From Anaerolineales bacterium UBA2232 (lineage in GTDB: Bacteria > Chloroflexota > Anaerolineae > UBA2200): 23,391 nucleotides of DNA. The translations under genes and the position numbers were made by a program. Of the stretch, positions 1-7,352 are shown in pieces. Under the pieces are notes generated by a model. That model was not told the origin of the DNA. It ran no database searches and saw only the letters and a list, made by a program, of their open reading frames with translations. The stretch spans positions 13,299 through 36,689 of the forward strand of contig DDYO01000243.1 in assembly GCA_002348045.1 (NCBI GenBank). The letters run 5' to 3'. Numbering within the stretch: position 1 is the stretch's first letter; each line of letters opens with the position of its first letter.

Positions 1-182
1 ACGCCAAGATCCGTAACGCACAGATGCAAAAGGTGCCCTACATCTTGGTGATGGGTGACCGCGAGGTTGAGGCGGGCAGCGTCGCCGTGCGCCTGCGCAC
101 CGAGGAGAACCTGGGAGCCAAACCGGTGGATGAGTTCATTGCCATGGCACGCGAGGCCATCACCAGCAAGGGCAACGTCTAG
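1..182 (+). CDS. thrS: Threonyl-tRNA synthetase, C-terminal fragment
   Basis: This is the 3' end of a gene that begins before the window; the reading frame starts at base 3 and stops with TAG at 180-182. The 59 visible residues match the end of the anticodon-binding domain of class II threonyl-tRNA synthetase. They include the KIRNAQMQKVPYILVMGDRE stretch, the EAGSVAVRLRTEENLG strand region and a final helix containing VDEFIAMAREAI. The enzyme charges tRNA-Thr in the cytoplasm, and this domain reads the anticodon. Class II relatives such as ProRS and HisRS share the fold, but the Q-x-VPY and VRLR-x(4)-LG pattern is typical of ThrRS. The gene faces the minus-strand comEA-like gene, with a strong hairpin between them. 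Confidence 0.9.
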   Translation, partial: AKIRNAQMQKVPYILVMGDREVEAGSVAVRLRTEENLGAKPVDEFIAMAREAITSKGNV

Positions 183-230
183 CTGGAGTTGAGAGAGCTG
201 GCTTCACCTCGCGGAACCAGGCACCGACAT

Positions 231-264
231 CGGCTGGGCCGGGCGGCACGATCCGGCCCAGCCG
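231..264. terminator. Long perfect hairpin between convergent genes
   Basis: The arms at 231-242 and 253-264 are perfectly complementary over 12 bp (CGGCTGGGCCGG and its complement) around a 10-nt loop. The hairpin lies 49 bp past the thrS stop and 66 bp before the end of the convergent comEA-like gene, so it is placed to end transcription from either side. No clear T tract follows on either strand, so efficient intrinsic termination is uncertain. Confidence 0.55.
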
Positions 265-282
265 AGTCTTCATCGCGGCAGC

Positions 283-319
283 TCAGACGAGCATTGGTTT
301 GATCCATTTATTCGTCTGA
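283..319. repeat. Inverted repeat just past the comEA-like gene
   Basis: TCAGACGA at 283-290 and TCGTCTGA at 312-319 are perfect 8-bp inverted repeats around a 21-nt AT-rich spacer. The pair starts 11 bp past the stop of the minus-strand gene at 330-959. It may be a second weak terminator or mRNA 3'-end structure, but the loop is long and there is no T tract. Confidence 0.3.
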
Positions 320-329
320 TTGCCCGCCT

Positions 330-959
330 CTAATCAACCGTCACCTGGTCCCGAATGCGCGCCAGAGTGGCCTCGCCGATCCCGCGAACCTTCTCAAGCT
401 CCTCGATGGACTTGAACGGCCCATGTTCAGTGCGATAGTCCAGCATTCGCTGTGCGATAGCGGGGCCGATTCCCGGAAGCGCCTCCAGGTCCTGCGCAGT
501 AGCCTGATTGACATTGATCTTCTGGCCGGGCCCAGTCATGCCCTTGGCGATAGCCGGTGCGGCCGAAGTCGGAAGCACGGGGGTCTCGGCCTCGAGCCGA
601 GTGGGAATATAGATTTGCTGTCCATCCACCACATGACCCGCCAGATTCACTCGTACCAGGTCCGCATCGGCCGTCGCCCCGCCAGCCGCATCCAGTGCTT
701 GGACCACCCGGCTGTCCCATGGGATGGTATACACCCCTGGGCGAACCACCGCTCCCACTACATACACCGCGACCGGATCGGGCACGGTTGTGGGACGCGC
801 GCTGGGTGTGGGCAGCGGAGTAATCGGGCGGATGACGATCGGCGCCGGCACCGGGCGCCGCGCCAGCACATAGGTAACCAGCACCGCAAGAACCGCCACG
901 ATGCCCATCCAGAGGGCCACCAACGCTGCCTGTCGGTTCTTCTGCAGCCACTGTACCAT
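330..959 (-). CDS. comEA: ComEA-like membrane-anchored DNA-binding protein (SLBB + helix-hairpin-helix)
   Basis: This 209-residue protein has the ComEA layout. There is one membrane segment at about residues 12-33 (rich in A, V and L), a Pro/Thr-rich linker to about residue 60, and an SLBB-type domain at about 62-120 containing YVVGAVVRPGVY. A C-terminal double helix-hairpin-helix at about 147-208 contains INVNQATAQDLEALPGIGP and VRGIGEATLARI. In the family, the protein holds double-stranded DNA outside the membrane during natural transformation. The ComEC channel gene, often adjacent, is not in the window, so a competence role is inferred and the gene may have another envelope or DNA role. 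It lies 35 bp downstream of the cation transporter on the same strand and may be cotranscribed with it. Confidence 0.85.
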   Translation of the reverse strand: MVQWLQKNRQAALVALWMGIVAVLAVLVTYVLARRPVPAPIVIRPITPLPTPSARPTTVPDPVAVYVVGAVVRPGVYTIPWDSRVVQALDAAGGATADADLVRVNLAGHVVDGQQIYIPTRLEAETPVLPTSAAPAIAKGMTGPGQKINVNQATAQDLEALPGIGPAIAQRMLDYRTEHGPFKSIEELEKVRGIGEATLARIRDQVTVD

Positions 960-994
960 GTTCGCCCCGTTCAGCTTCCGAGTCAGCGCCTTTG

Positions 995-2386
995 TTAGCC
1001 GGCCGGCTCCATGTGAATGGTCACGCGCGCGATTTCCGGACGCTCGTTGCGCAAGCTTTCCTCAATGCGGGTAGCGATTTCGTGGGCTTCAGTGAGCGGA
1101 GCTCCCTCTGCACACGAGCAGGCCATGGTTATATGGACTCTGTCATCAAGGCGCCGGACTTTGATGTCGTGACACTCCACAACGCCCATGGTTGCCGCGA
1201 GCCGACGCGCGCTAACGCGGATCTCCTCGTCAGCCTGCTCATTACCAGGTTCTGAGCAGGCCATGGACATGGGCTCGATGTGCGTGATGATATCCGCCAC
1301 AGCAGGAACTGCAGCCTTGATGCTTTCCTCGACCCAGGTAGCCTGGCGGTGGGCATCATTCAGGGTCAGATCACTGGGCACTTCCAGGTGAAGATCAACC
1401 GAATACTGGCCGCCAATTTCGTGAGCATGCAGGTGGTGTATGGTTACCCCTGCCCTCTCGACCACGTCCCGGACTTGGGCGAGCACGTTATCCCCCAGCA
1501 GCACCGCCCGGCCTGGCTCGGGTTCTACATGGACAACGACGTCGTGCAGGCCGGCAATGGATTCCTGCAGCGCCCGCTGCACTCCATGGGCTACCTGGTG
1601 AGCCTGAACCAGCGGCATGTTGGGCTGCACGCGTATGTGCAAGTCCAGATGCAGATCATCCTGTTGACCACGACTGCGAATACGATGATAACTCTCCACT
1701 TCAGGTATGCGCTTTAGAACAGCCTCAACCCGATCCTCCTCGATCGCAACCCCGTCAACCAGGATCCGCGAAGTGCTGCGGATAATGTCCACGCCGATCT
1801 TGGCGATGATTCCAGCAATCACTACCGCCATCACCGTGTCAACGATCGGGTATCCCATCCTCACCACGACGAGACCGGCTATGACCCCCAATGTGACCAG
1901 GATATCGGCACTGGTGTGGGCTGCATCGGCCAGCAGGAACTCGCTCTTGAGCTCATGGCCGCGCCGCTTCTCATAGGCCGCCACATACATATGTACCGCA
2001 ATGCTCAGGCCGAGGACGCCAAAACTCCAGACGCCTACCTCGGGCACAATGGGATTGAGCCATCGCTCGTAGGCGCTGCGCAGGAGCTGGGCACACGTGA
2101 CAAAGAGGAGCACCGCCACGGAGAGGGTCATGAGAATCTCATAGCGCCGGTGGCCATAGGGATGATCCTGATCAGGCGGCCGACGCGACAGGTAGATGGC
2201 CACCAGCCCAAGCACGTTGGTCACAGAGTCAAACAGAGAGTCCACACCATCGGCGATGATGCTCAAGGATCCCGTAAGATAGCCAACTCCCAATTTGGCC
2301 ACCGTGACCAAGACATTGAGCCCCATGGTGTAAAGCAGCACGAAACGGACTGCCGAAAAGCTCTTCAACTTGCGATGCTCCTGCAC
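995..2386 (-). CDS. Cation diffusion facilitator family transporter with three tandem C-terminal domains
   Basis: This is a divalent-metal/proton antiporter of the CDF family. The membrane part carries the expected TM2 site ADGVDSLFD (D-x3-D, as in YiiP), the loop motif DHPYGHRRYE, and the TM5 site HTSAD (H-x3-D). The soluble part is unusual: the ZT-dimer-like fold appears three times, at roughly residues 219-290, 301-373 and 389-463. The copies end in HDVVVHVEPE, ADIITHIEPM and ARVTIHMEPA. Ordinary CDF proteins have one such domain and about 300 residues; this one has 463. I chose the GTG start at 2386 because it follows a GAGGTCAGG ribosome-binding site and a promoter at 2406-2433. The open frame extends to 2512, but that stretch holds the promoter and does not resemble the family. 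The metal could be Zn, Fe, Mn or Co; the sequence does not settle it. Confidence 0.88.
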   Translation of the reverse strand: MQEHRKLKSFSAVRFVLLYTMGLNVLVTVAKLGVGYLTGSLSIIADGVDSLFDSVTNVLGLVAIYLSRRPPDQDHPYGHRRYEILMTLSVAVLLFVTCAQLLRSAYERWLNPIVPEVGVWSFGVLGLSIAVHMYVAAYEKRRGHELKSEFLLADAAHTSADILVTLGVIAGLVVVRMGYPIVDTVMAVVIAGIIAKIGVDIIRSTSRILVDGVAIEEDRVEAVLKRIPEVESYHRIRSRGQQDDLHLDLHIRVQPNMPLVQAHQVAHGVQRALQESIAGLHDVVVHVEPEPGRAVLLGDNVLAQVRDVVERAGVTIHHLHAHEIGGQYSVDLHLEVPSDLTLNDAHRQATWVEESIKAAVPAVADIITHIEPMSMACSEPGNEQADEEIRVSARRLAATMGVVECHDIKVRRLDDRVHITMACSCAEGAPLTEAHEIATRIEESLRNERPEIARVTIHMEPAG

Positions 2387-2405
2387 CCTGACCTCAGGTA
2401 CTTGA

Positions 2406-2433
2406 AGGATACAGCAAACAGGTGCCACGTCAA
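2406..2433 (-). promoter_or_regulatory. Putative sigma70 promoter of the CDF-comEA pair
   Basis: On the minus strand, TTGACG (2433-2428) and TATCCT (2411-2406) are separated by 16 bp. Transcription would begin near 2399 and leave a short leader holding the GAGGTCAGG site before the GTG at 2386. This favours the short start for the transporter. Confidence 0.5.
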
Positions 2434-2519
2434 GTCGCAACAAGGCATAGCCGAAGCTGCTGTCCACCACCAGTGCCCCTGCTAGCCTGCACATAACCCA
2501 AGCACCGTACACTGCTGTT

Positions 2520-2548
2520 TTGACTAACCTGCCCCTTGGCAGTAAGAT
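2520..2548 (+). promoter_or_regulatory. Putative sigma70 promoter of the glycosyltransferase operon
   Basis: TTGACT (2520-2525) and TAAGAT (2543-2548) are separated by exactly 17 bp. Transcription would begin near 2555 and give a leader of about 85 nt containing the hairpin at 2565-2600. It is divergent from the transporter promoter about 90 bp away. Confidence 0.55.
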
Positions 2549-2564
2549 ACAGTCTGGGTCACCG

Positions 2565-2600
2565 TTGCCCCCCCGTTCGCGCTGCGAAACCGGGGGGCAA
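2565..2600 (+). promoter_or_regulatory. GC-rich hairpin in the 5' leader of the glycosyltransferase operon
   Basis: TTGCCCCCC (2565-2573) pairs perfectly with GGGGGGCAA (2592-2600). Inside it, TTCGC (2576-2580) pairs with GCGAA (2584-2588) around a GCT loop. The structure sits between the predicted transcription start and the AAGGAGA ribosome-binding site at about 2625. It could stabilise the mRNA, attenuate transcription or bind a protein. There is no U tract, so it is not a standard terminator. Confidence 0.45.
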
Positions 2601-2641
2601 GTTGTCAGTGGGCCACTACCACCAAGGAGACTGCCATCTCA

Positions 2642-3754
2642 ATGCGAGTGGGCATAGACGCTCGTTTGGTCTATTATCGTAAAGCCGGCATCAGCCAATA
2701 CACCCTTCGATTGCTGGCGGAGTATGCCAAACTGGGCTTACACGATGAGTTTGTGATCCTCCAGAGTCGTAAGGACAGGACAATCCTCGTCGATCAACCC
2801 AACTTTCGCCGCCGGTCCATTTGGACACCACCCCATCACCGTTTGGAACAGATCCTGCTGCCACTAGAGCTTGCGTCTCTGGACATCCAGGTGCTGCACA
2901 GCCCCGACTTTATCCCTCCTTTCCGCCGCCGGCGCACCTGCCGATCCGTGATCACCATCCACGATTTGAATTTCTTGCTCTATCCCGAGTTCTTGACGCC
3001 AGAGAGCGCCAGCTACTATGGACAGATCGATCAAGCAGTGCGTAACTGCGATCACATCATCGCCGTATCGGAAAGCACCAAGCGTGACATCATTCGCCTC
3101 ACGGGTGCTCCAGAGAACAAGATCACGGTGGTGTACGAGGCGGCTCATCCCCTATACCGACCCGTTCACGATGAGGCCTTCCTGCAGGGTATCAGGAGCA
3201 AGTTCAGTCTGTCCGACCCGTTCATCCTTTTCGTCAGCACCATCGAGCCAAGGAAGAACGTTACCCGTTTGCTGGAAGCCTACCGCCATCTGTTGGATAG
3301 CTACCACTCTCCAGCCAACCTCATCCTGGCCGGCGAAAAGGGATGGTTGTTCGACGAGGTCTTTGCGCTGGTGCACAAACTTGGGCTTCAGGAGCGTGCC
3401 CGCTTCATCGGCCGTGTGTCTCCAGAAGACCTCCTGGGCCTATACAATGCAGCCGCCGTGCTGGTCCACCCAGCCTTCTACGAGGGTTTTGGCCTCCCGC
3501 CGCTGGAAGCGATGGCCTGCGGCACGCCGGTGGTGATCTCGAATCGTTCGGCCCTGCCCGAGATTGCTGGCGACGCTGCCCTCATGGTTGATCCTACCGA
3601 TGTCGAAGGCATGGCGGTTGCCATCTGGCGCCTGCTGACAGACCAGGCCCTGCATCAGCAAATGTCTGAGAAAGGACTTACCCGGGCTCGCCTCTTCTCA
3701 TGGGAGAGAGCAGCCCAAGAAACCCTCGAAATCTACCGCCGCCTGGCCCAATGA
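2642..3754 (+). CDS. GT4-family glycosyltransferase
   Basis: This 370-residue GT-B enzyme transfers a sugar from an activated donor to a glycan or lipid acceptor at the cytoplasmic membrane face. The N-terminal acceptor half begins MRVGIDARLVYYRKAGISQY and includes SVITIHDLNFLLYPE. The C-terminal donor half has FVSTIEPRKN and the retaining GT4 signature EGFGLPPLEAMACGTPV, with the EX7E pair at E281 and E289. Length is normal for the family. The ATG at 2642 follows AAGGAGA at a suitable distance. It is the first gene of a three-gene operon, with the next gene starting 6 bp past its stop. The GIDAR start and EPRKN motif resemble mannosyltransferase-like GT4 enzymes of O-antigen or exopolysaccharide clusters, but donor and acceptor cannot be named from sequence. 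Confidence 0.88.
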   Translation: MRVGIDARLVYYRKAGISQYTLRLLAEYAKLGLHDEFVILQSRKDRTILVDQPNFRRRSIWTPPHHRLEQILLPLELASLDIQVLHSPDFIPPFRRRRTCRSVITIHDLNFLLYPEFLTPESASYYGQIDQAVRNCDHIIAVSESTKRDIIRLTGAPENKITVVYEAAHPLYRPVHDEAFLQGIRSKFSLSDPFILFVSTIEPRKNVTRLLEAYRHLLDSYHSPANLILAGEKGWLFDEVFALVHKLGLQERARFIGRVSPEDLLGLYNAAAVLVHPAFYEGFGLPPLEAMACGTPVVISNRSALPEIAGDAALMVDPTDVEGMAVAIWRLLTDQALHQQMSEKGLTRARLFSWERAAQETLEIYRRLAQ

Positions 3755-3760
3755 CGGTCA

Positions 3761-4975
3761 ATGGGCAAGCGCATTCTCTTTCTAACGCCACAGCTACCCT
3801 ATCCTCCTCAGCAAGGTACAGCCATTCGGAACTATAACCTCATCGTGCAGGTAGCGCAGCGCCACGAGGTGCACTTGCTCTCCTTTCTCGATGCAGGTCA
3901 AGCTGCTGACCCAGGTCCGCTCCGAGAGATCTGCGCCCGCATCGACACCGTTCCAGTGCCCGTTCGATCTTTCCAGCGGCGCTTGCTCACTGTGGCTGCT
4001 TCGCCTCTGCCAGACCTGGCACATCGCCTGGCTTCTCGAGCCTTTGAGCAGCGCTTGCAGGGCTGGCTCAGTCAGAATCCCTTTGACGTCCTACAGGCTG
4101 AGGGACTCGAGATGGGTCAGTATGCGATCGGAACGGCGAAGCTGGCTAAGAAGCGCCCACGTCTGGTCTTTGACGCCCACAACGCCGAGTTCTTGCTGCA
4201 GCAGCGCATCTTTGAGTCCGATACGAGAAATCCAAGGCGATGGGTGGGAGCGCTGTACTCGCTGCTGCAGTGGGCCAAGCTGCGCCGTTATGAACGCGCT
4301 CTCTGCAGCCAGGTGGATCAGGTGTTGGCCTGCTCGCCCGCCGACGGCCAGGCCCTTACCAGTCTTTGTCCAGGACTGAAACCGGTGATCGTACCCAATG
4401 GCGTGGATACTCATCACTATCGGCCCGATGCCGTCGCTGCCGCCTCGCTGAAGACGCCAGCCCTTGTTTTTACGGGCAAGATGGATTTCCGCCCCAACGT
4501 GGATGCGATCTTGTGGTTTGCCTCCGAGGTATTTCCGCGCATCCGCCATATACAACCGAACGCGCACCTTTACGTTGTGGGCAAAGACCCCCACTCCCGG
4601 CTCTCACTCCTGACCCAGACGCCAGGCATCACGGTCACGGGTTTTGTAGACGACGTGCGGCCGTACATTGCGGCGGCGGCCATCTACGTGGTGCCTTTGC
4701 TCACCGGCGGCGGTACCCGTCTCAAAGTTCTGGAAGCAATGGCCATGGGCAAGGCCATCGTCTCCTCCCGGCTGGGCGCGGAGGGCATTCCCGTACAGGA
4801 TGGACGTGACCTGCTGATGGCCGACACCGCCGCCGCTTTCGCGCATTCCGTTTTGACTCTACTGAAAAGCGAGGCGCAGGTTCGACAGCTGGGCCAGTCT
4901 GCACGAAGATTCGTGGAGCGCCACTTTGACTGGCGGCAGGTCACGGCGCCGCTAGAACAGGTCTATGCCCAGTAG
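3761..4975 (+). CDS. GT4-family glycosyltransferase, exopolysaccharide type
   Basis: This 404-residue GT-B glycosyltransferase is the second gene of the operon. The N-terminal half begins with RILFLTPQLPYPPQQGTAIR, a glycine-containing loop typical of this subgroup. VFDAHNAEFLLQQR and VPNGVDTHHYRP mark the middle. The donor-binding half has FTGKMDFRPNVDAILWF and LTGGGTRLKVLEAMAMGKAI. In this subgroup the first Glu of the EX7E pair is commonly replaced by the TGGGTR loop, as here. Similar proteins occur in exopolysaccharide and PEP-CTERM/EpsH-type sugar transferase clusters. No strong ribosome-binding site precedes the ATG, which lies 6 bp after the previous stop, so translational coupling is likely. 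The sugar specificity is unknown. Confidence 0.86.
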   Translation: MGKRILFLTPQLPYPPQQGTAIRNYNLIVQVAQRHEVHLLSFLDAGQAADPGPLREICARIDTVPVPVRSFQRRLLTVAASPLPDLAHRLASRAFEQRLQGWLSQNPFDVLQAEGLEMGQYAIGTAKLAKKRPRLVFDAHNAEFLLQQRIFESDTRNPRRWVGALYSLLQWAKLRRYERALCSQVDQVLACSPADGQALTSLCPGLKPVIVPNGVDTHHYRPDAVAAASLKTPALVFTGKMDFRPNVDAILWFASEVFPRIRHIQPNAHLYVVGKDPHSRLSLLTQTPGITVTGFVDDVRPYIAAAAIYVVPLLTGGGTRLKVLEAMAMGKAIVSSRLGAEGIPVQDGRDLLMADTAAAFAHSVLTLLKSEAQVRQLGQSARRFVERHFDWRQVTAPLEQVYAQ

Positions 4976-6182
4976 CCGCCGACGATTGCGCCTGGCCCTC
5001 CTGCGCGCATTTGCCTTCATTGGCAGTCCGTGGCGCCGTAGCTTCGGGCTGCCAGTGAGCAGTTCTCCCCGTGTCCTGCTCATGCGGCCGGACCACATCG
5101 GCGATCTGCTGTTCACCACTCCCACAATACGCACCCTTCGCCAGGCTTTGCCCGCTGCGCACCTAGCCGTTCTGGTCGGTTCCTGGGGCATGCCCGTCAT
5201 AGAAAACAACCCTCGGGTCGACGAACGTCTGGCATGCGAATTTCCCGGCTTTAGCCGCCAGCGAAAGGACTCTTGGTGGGCACCGTATCGCCGTCTTTTG
5301 GCCTGTGCCCGCCGTCTGCGCAGCGAGCGCTACGACGTCGCCCTCATCCTGCGATTTGACCATTGGTGGGGCGCTCTACTGGCCTACCTCGCCGATATTC
5401 CTTGCCGCATTGGTTATGCCATCCCCGAGTGTTCGCCGTTTCTGACCCATGCCGTACCCTACGAAAGCCAACGTCACGAGGTACTGCAGAATCAGACCCT
5501 GGCCGAGCAGGTCCTGTTGGTCGCCGACCACGTTTCTCGACCACCTGGCATTTCGTCAAGCACAGTGAGTGCCATGCCCCTCGAGTTCTTTTCCCAAGAT
5601 GACGACACCCATCAAGTCGAGGGGTATCTGCAAGCTAGGGGATGGTTCCGGAAACAGCCGCTGGTCGTTATCCATCCGGGAGCAGGCGCGCCCGTCAAAC
5701 AGTGGCGGCCGGACGGTTTTGCCGAGGTTGCCAACGAGCTGCAGCGCCAGTACAAGGCCACCATCGTTCTGACCGGCAGCAGCAGTGAACTGGATCTCGC
5801 CTGGACCATCGCCGCCCAGATGGATACTGATCCCATCGTCGCGTGCGGTGACACGACCCTGGGGCAGCTAGCGACGCTCTTCCAACTCAGTCAACTGGTC
5901 ATTGGACCTGACAGTGGACCGTTGCACCTGGCGGTTGCGGTTGGAACGCCCACCGTGCACCTGTATGGGCCCGTCGACCCGGCCAAATTCGGCCCGTGGG
6001 GCCCTGCCACCACGCACAGAGTCCTCGTTGGCTCACACGACTGCATTCCCTGCAACCGACTGGACTATACTACAGCAGAGCTACCGGAGCATCCGTGTGT
6101 GCGCGAGATCGAGGTGAGCGCGGTCCTCGGGGCAGCACGGCAGCTGCTAGATCAGGTGGATACATCTCCTGATATCGTCTAG
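4965..6182 (+). CDS. GT9-family (heptosyltransferase-like) glycosyltransferase
   Basis: The 405-residue protein has the GT9/ADP-heptose:LPS heptosyltransferase layout. An N-terminal MRPDHIGDLLFTTPTIRTLR forms the D-x-x-GD acceptor-site loop, VVIHPGAGAPVKQWRPDGFA starts the donor half, and GPDSGPLHLAVAVGTPTVHL is the conserved nucleotide-sugar binding segment. DCIPCN follows in the C-terminal region, as in many GT9 proteins. The ATG lies inside the end of the upstream gene (11-bp overlap), showing operon organisation and coupling. In Gram-negative bacteria the family builds the LPS core; in organisms without LPS, GT9 homologues act on other surface glycans. The true substrate here is unknown. 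The gene ends 3 bp before the convergent cupin gene. Confidence 0.87.
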   Translation: MPSSRRRLRLALLRAFAFIGSPWRRSFGLPVSSSPRVLLMRPDHIGDLLFTTPTIRTLRQALPAAHLAVLVGSWGMPVIENNPRVDERLACEFPGFSRQRKDSWWAPYRRLLACARRLRSERYDVALILRFDHWWGALLAYLADIPCRIGYAIPECSPFLTHAVPYESQRHEVLQNQTLAEQVLLVADHVSRPPGISSSTVSAMPLEFFSQDDDTHQVEGYLQARGWFRKQPLVVIHPGAGAPVKQWRPDGFAEVANELQRQYKATIVLTGSSSELDLAWTIAAQMDTDPIVACGDTTLGQLATLFQLSQLVIGPDSGPLHLAVAVGTPTVHLYGPVDPAKFGPWGPATTHRVLVGSHDCIPCNRLDYTTAELPEHPCVREIEVSAVLGAARQLLDQVDTSPDIV

Positions 6183-6185
6183 TCC

Positions 6186-6530
6186 CTAGTCGGACGCGTC
6201 CCCACCGGCCTCGCTCGCAGCCACTTTGTCCCCCGGGATAGCTGGACAGTGAAGGACAAAATGGAAGTAGTCAGCGCTGCTGGCGGCGAACGTGTGAACC
6301 TCGCCAGGTTCAACCACGATCACGTCTCCAGGCTCCAGCTCAACGACCTCTCCGTTGACGAATAGTGTGCTGTTGCCTCGAGCAACCAGGTAGACCTCGC
6401 GCAGGCATCGGTGGTAGTGAGGCTCGTTGATTCCCTTGCAGGCGAAACCGATGGCGGGCAATGCCGGGTCGGTCAGCTGCAGGTACCAACCCTTGGCAGG
6501 TGAGGTCTCATCATTCCGTGCAAGGAGCAT
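6186..6530 (-). CDS. Small cupin-domain protein
   Basis: This 114-residue single-domain cupin shows motif 1 around residues 35-55 (NEPHYHRCLREVYLVARG) and motif 2 around 66-85 (ELEPGDVIVVEPGEVHTF). The visible metal ligands are H-x-H, a Glu and a later His, which suggests a bound metal. The function is unknown; small cupins can be sugar isomerase-like enzymes, oxygenases or sensors. The start is well supported by GAGGAGGG 5 nt before the ATG. The gene lies 13 bp after the methyltransferase on the same strand, so the two are probably cotranscribed, although no functional link is evident. It converges with the GT9 gene at a 3-bp gap. Confidence 0.8.
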   Translation of the reverse strand: MLLARNDETSPAKGWYLQLTDPALPAIGFACKGINEPHYHRCLREVYLVARGNSTLFVNGEVVELEPGDVIVVEPGEVHTFAASSADYFHFVLHCPAIPGDKVAASEAGGDASD

Positions 6531-6543
6531 TCGGGCCCTCCTC

Positions 6544-7104
6544 TCAGTAGTAGACCCGCATCATCCTGACGCGACCTGACACGTCGAATTCGACTCCTTC
6601 CATTTCCAATAGCATCCGCTTCATCGGCAGGCCGCCCTGGAATCCACCCAGTTCGCCGCCAGCTCGTACGGCCCGGTGGCATGGGATAACCAGCGGGAAA
6701 GGATTCGTCGCCAAGGCCGAGCCCACTGCCCTGGCGGCTTTGGGGACGCCGAGGTATCCGGCCAGCCTTCCATAAGTACTCACCCATCCGCGAGGGATCC
6801 CGTGCTCAGCGAATAACACTTTGCGCTGAAACATTGTGCAGGTATCCAGAGCGAGCAGATCGACTCCGATGGCAACCGCCTCGCCAGCAAGAAAGGCAGC
6901 CATGTCGTTCACCAGATCAGTGATGATCGCACTGGAGCCTTTGGTAGCCCGGGGATAGTCCACTGCGATTCGTCCCCTGATAGACTCCTCTGGTCCCGGC
7001 AAATAGATCCGTTGCACCGCGACGGAAAGAGGAGTCTCTTCCCAGACGATGCCTACGCTCCCCAGATGGGACGGCACCATGACATACGCCCACGATTCCC
7101 TCAA
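6544..7104 (-). CDS. ogt: Methylated-DNA--protein-cysteine methyltransferase (O6-alkylguanine repair)
   Basis: This suicide repair protein moves the alkyl group from O6-alkylguanine in DNA to its own cysteine. The C-terminal domain contains VSTYGRLAGYLG, the NPFPLVIPCHRAVRAGGELG active site with the acceptor Cys in PCHR, and GGFQGGLPMKRMLLEMEG. An N-terminal domain of about 70 residues precedes it, as in Ogt/MGMT. The start is uncertain. I use TTG at 7104, which has AGGGGGG 5 nt upstream; ATG at 7080 is possible, and the open frame reaches a TTG at 7200. The extension from 7105 to 7200 does not look like the family. It is divergent from the histidine kinase gene and probably heads a two-gene unit with the cupin. 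Confidence 0.88.
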   Translation of the reverse strand: MRESWAYVMVPSHLGSVGIVWEETPLSVAVQRIYLPGPEESIRGRIAVDYPRATKGSSAIITDLVNDMAAFLAGEAVAIGVDLLALDTCTMFQRKVLFAEHGIPRGWVSTYGRLAGYLGVPKAARAVGSALATNPFPLVIPCHRAVRAGGELGGFQGGLPMKRMLLEMEGVEFDVSGRVRMMRVYY

Positions 7105-7250
7105 TTCAACCCCCCTCGACGTACCCACCAGACGGCTGCCCCCAGCACAGCCGGCGACGATCTGGCCGCCGCGCCTGCGCGATTGTCTCCAATACGACAA
7201 GATGGTGTAGCGACGCCGCGGCCGAAGAACCGATTGTCGGCTATCCAGTG

Positions 7251-7279
7251 ATTATACCTGATCGTGCGGAGCCACCGAA
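7251..7279 (-). promoter_or_regulatory. Possible promoter of the methyltransferase-cupin pair
   Basis: The minus strand carries a perfect TATAAT at 7256-7251. The -35 position (TTCGGT, 7279-7274, 17-bp spacer) is poor. If used, transcription would begin near 7244. The site lies in the divergent spacer ahead of the histidine kinase. Confidence 0.35.
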
Positions 7280-7316
7280 CGCAGGTTGGCGTGATTGGGC
7301 TGCTTCATGCAAGAGA

Positions 7317-7345
7317 TTGGTCCACGCTCATGCCCATGATATAAT
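7317..7345 (+). promoter_or_regulatory. Strong sigma70-like promoter abutting the histidine kinase start
   Basis: TTGGTC (7317-7322) and a perfect TATAAT (7340-7345) are separated by 17 bp. The expected transcription start, about 7 bp past the -10, falls at 7352-7353, the first base of the ATG ATG pair at 7353-7358. This points to a leaderless or nearly leaderless mRNA and argues against the longer open frame from GTG 7248. Confidence 0.5.
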
Positions 7346-7352
7346 CGGCGAG

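Noticed and set aside
2387..2512. An N-terminal extension of the CDF transporter from 2512
   Set aside because: The stretch contains a plausible promoter for the gene and does not resemble CDF N-termini; the GTG at 2386 has a good ribosome-binding site.
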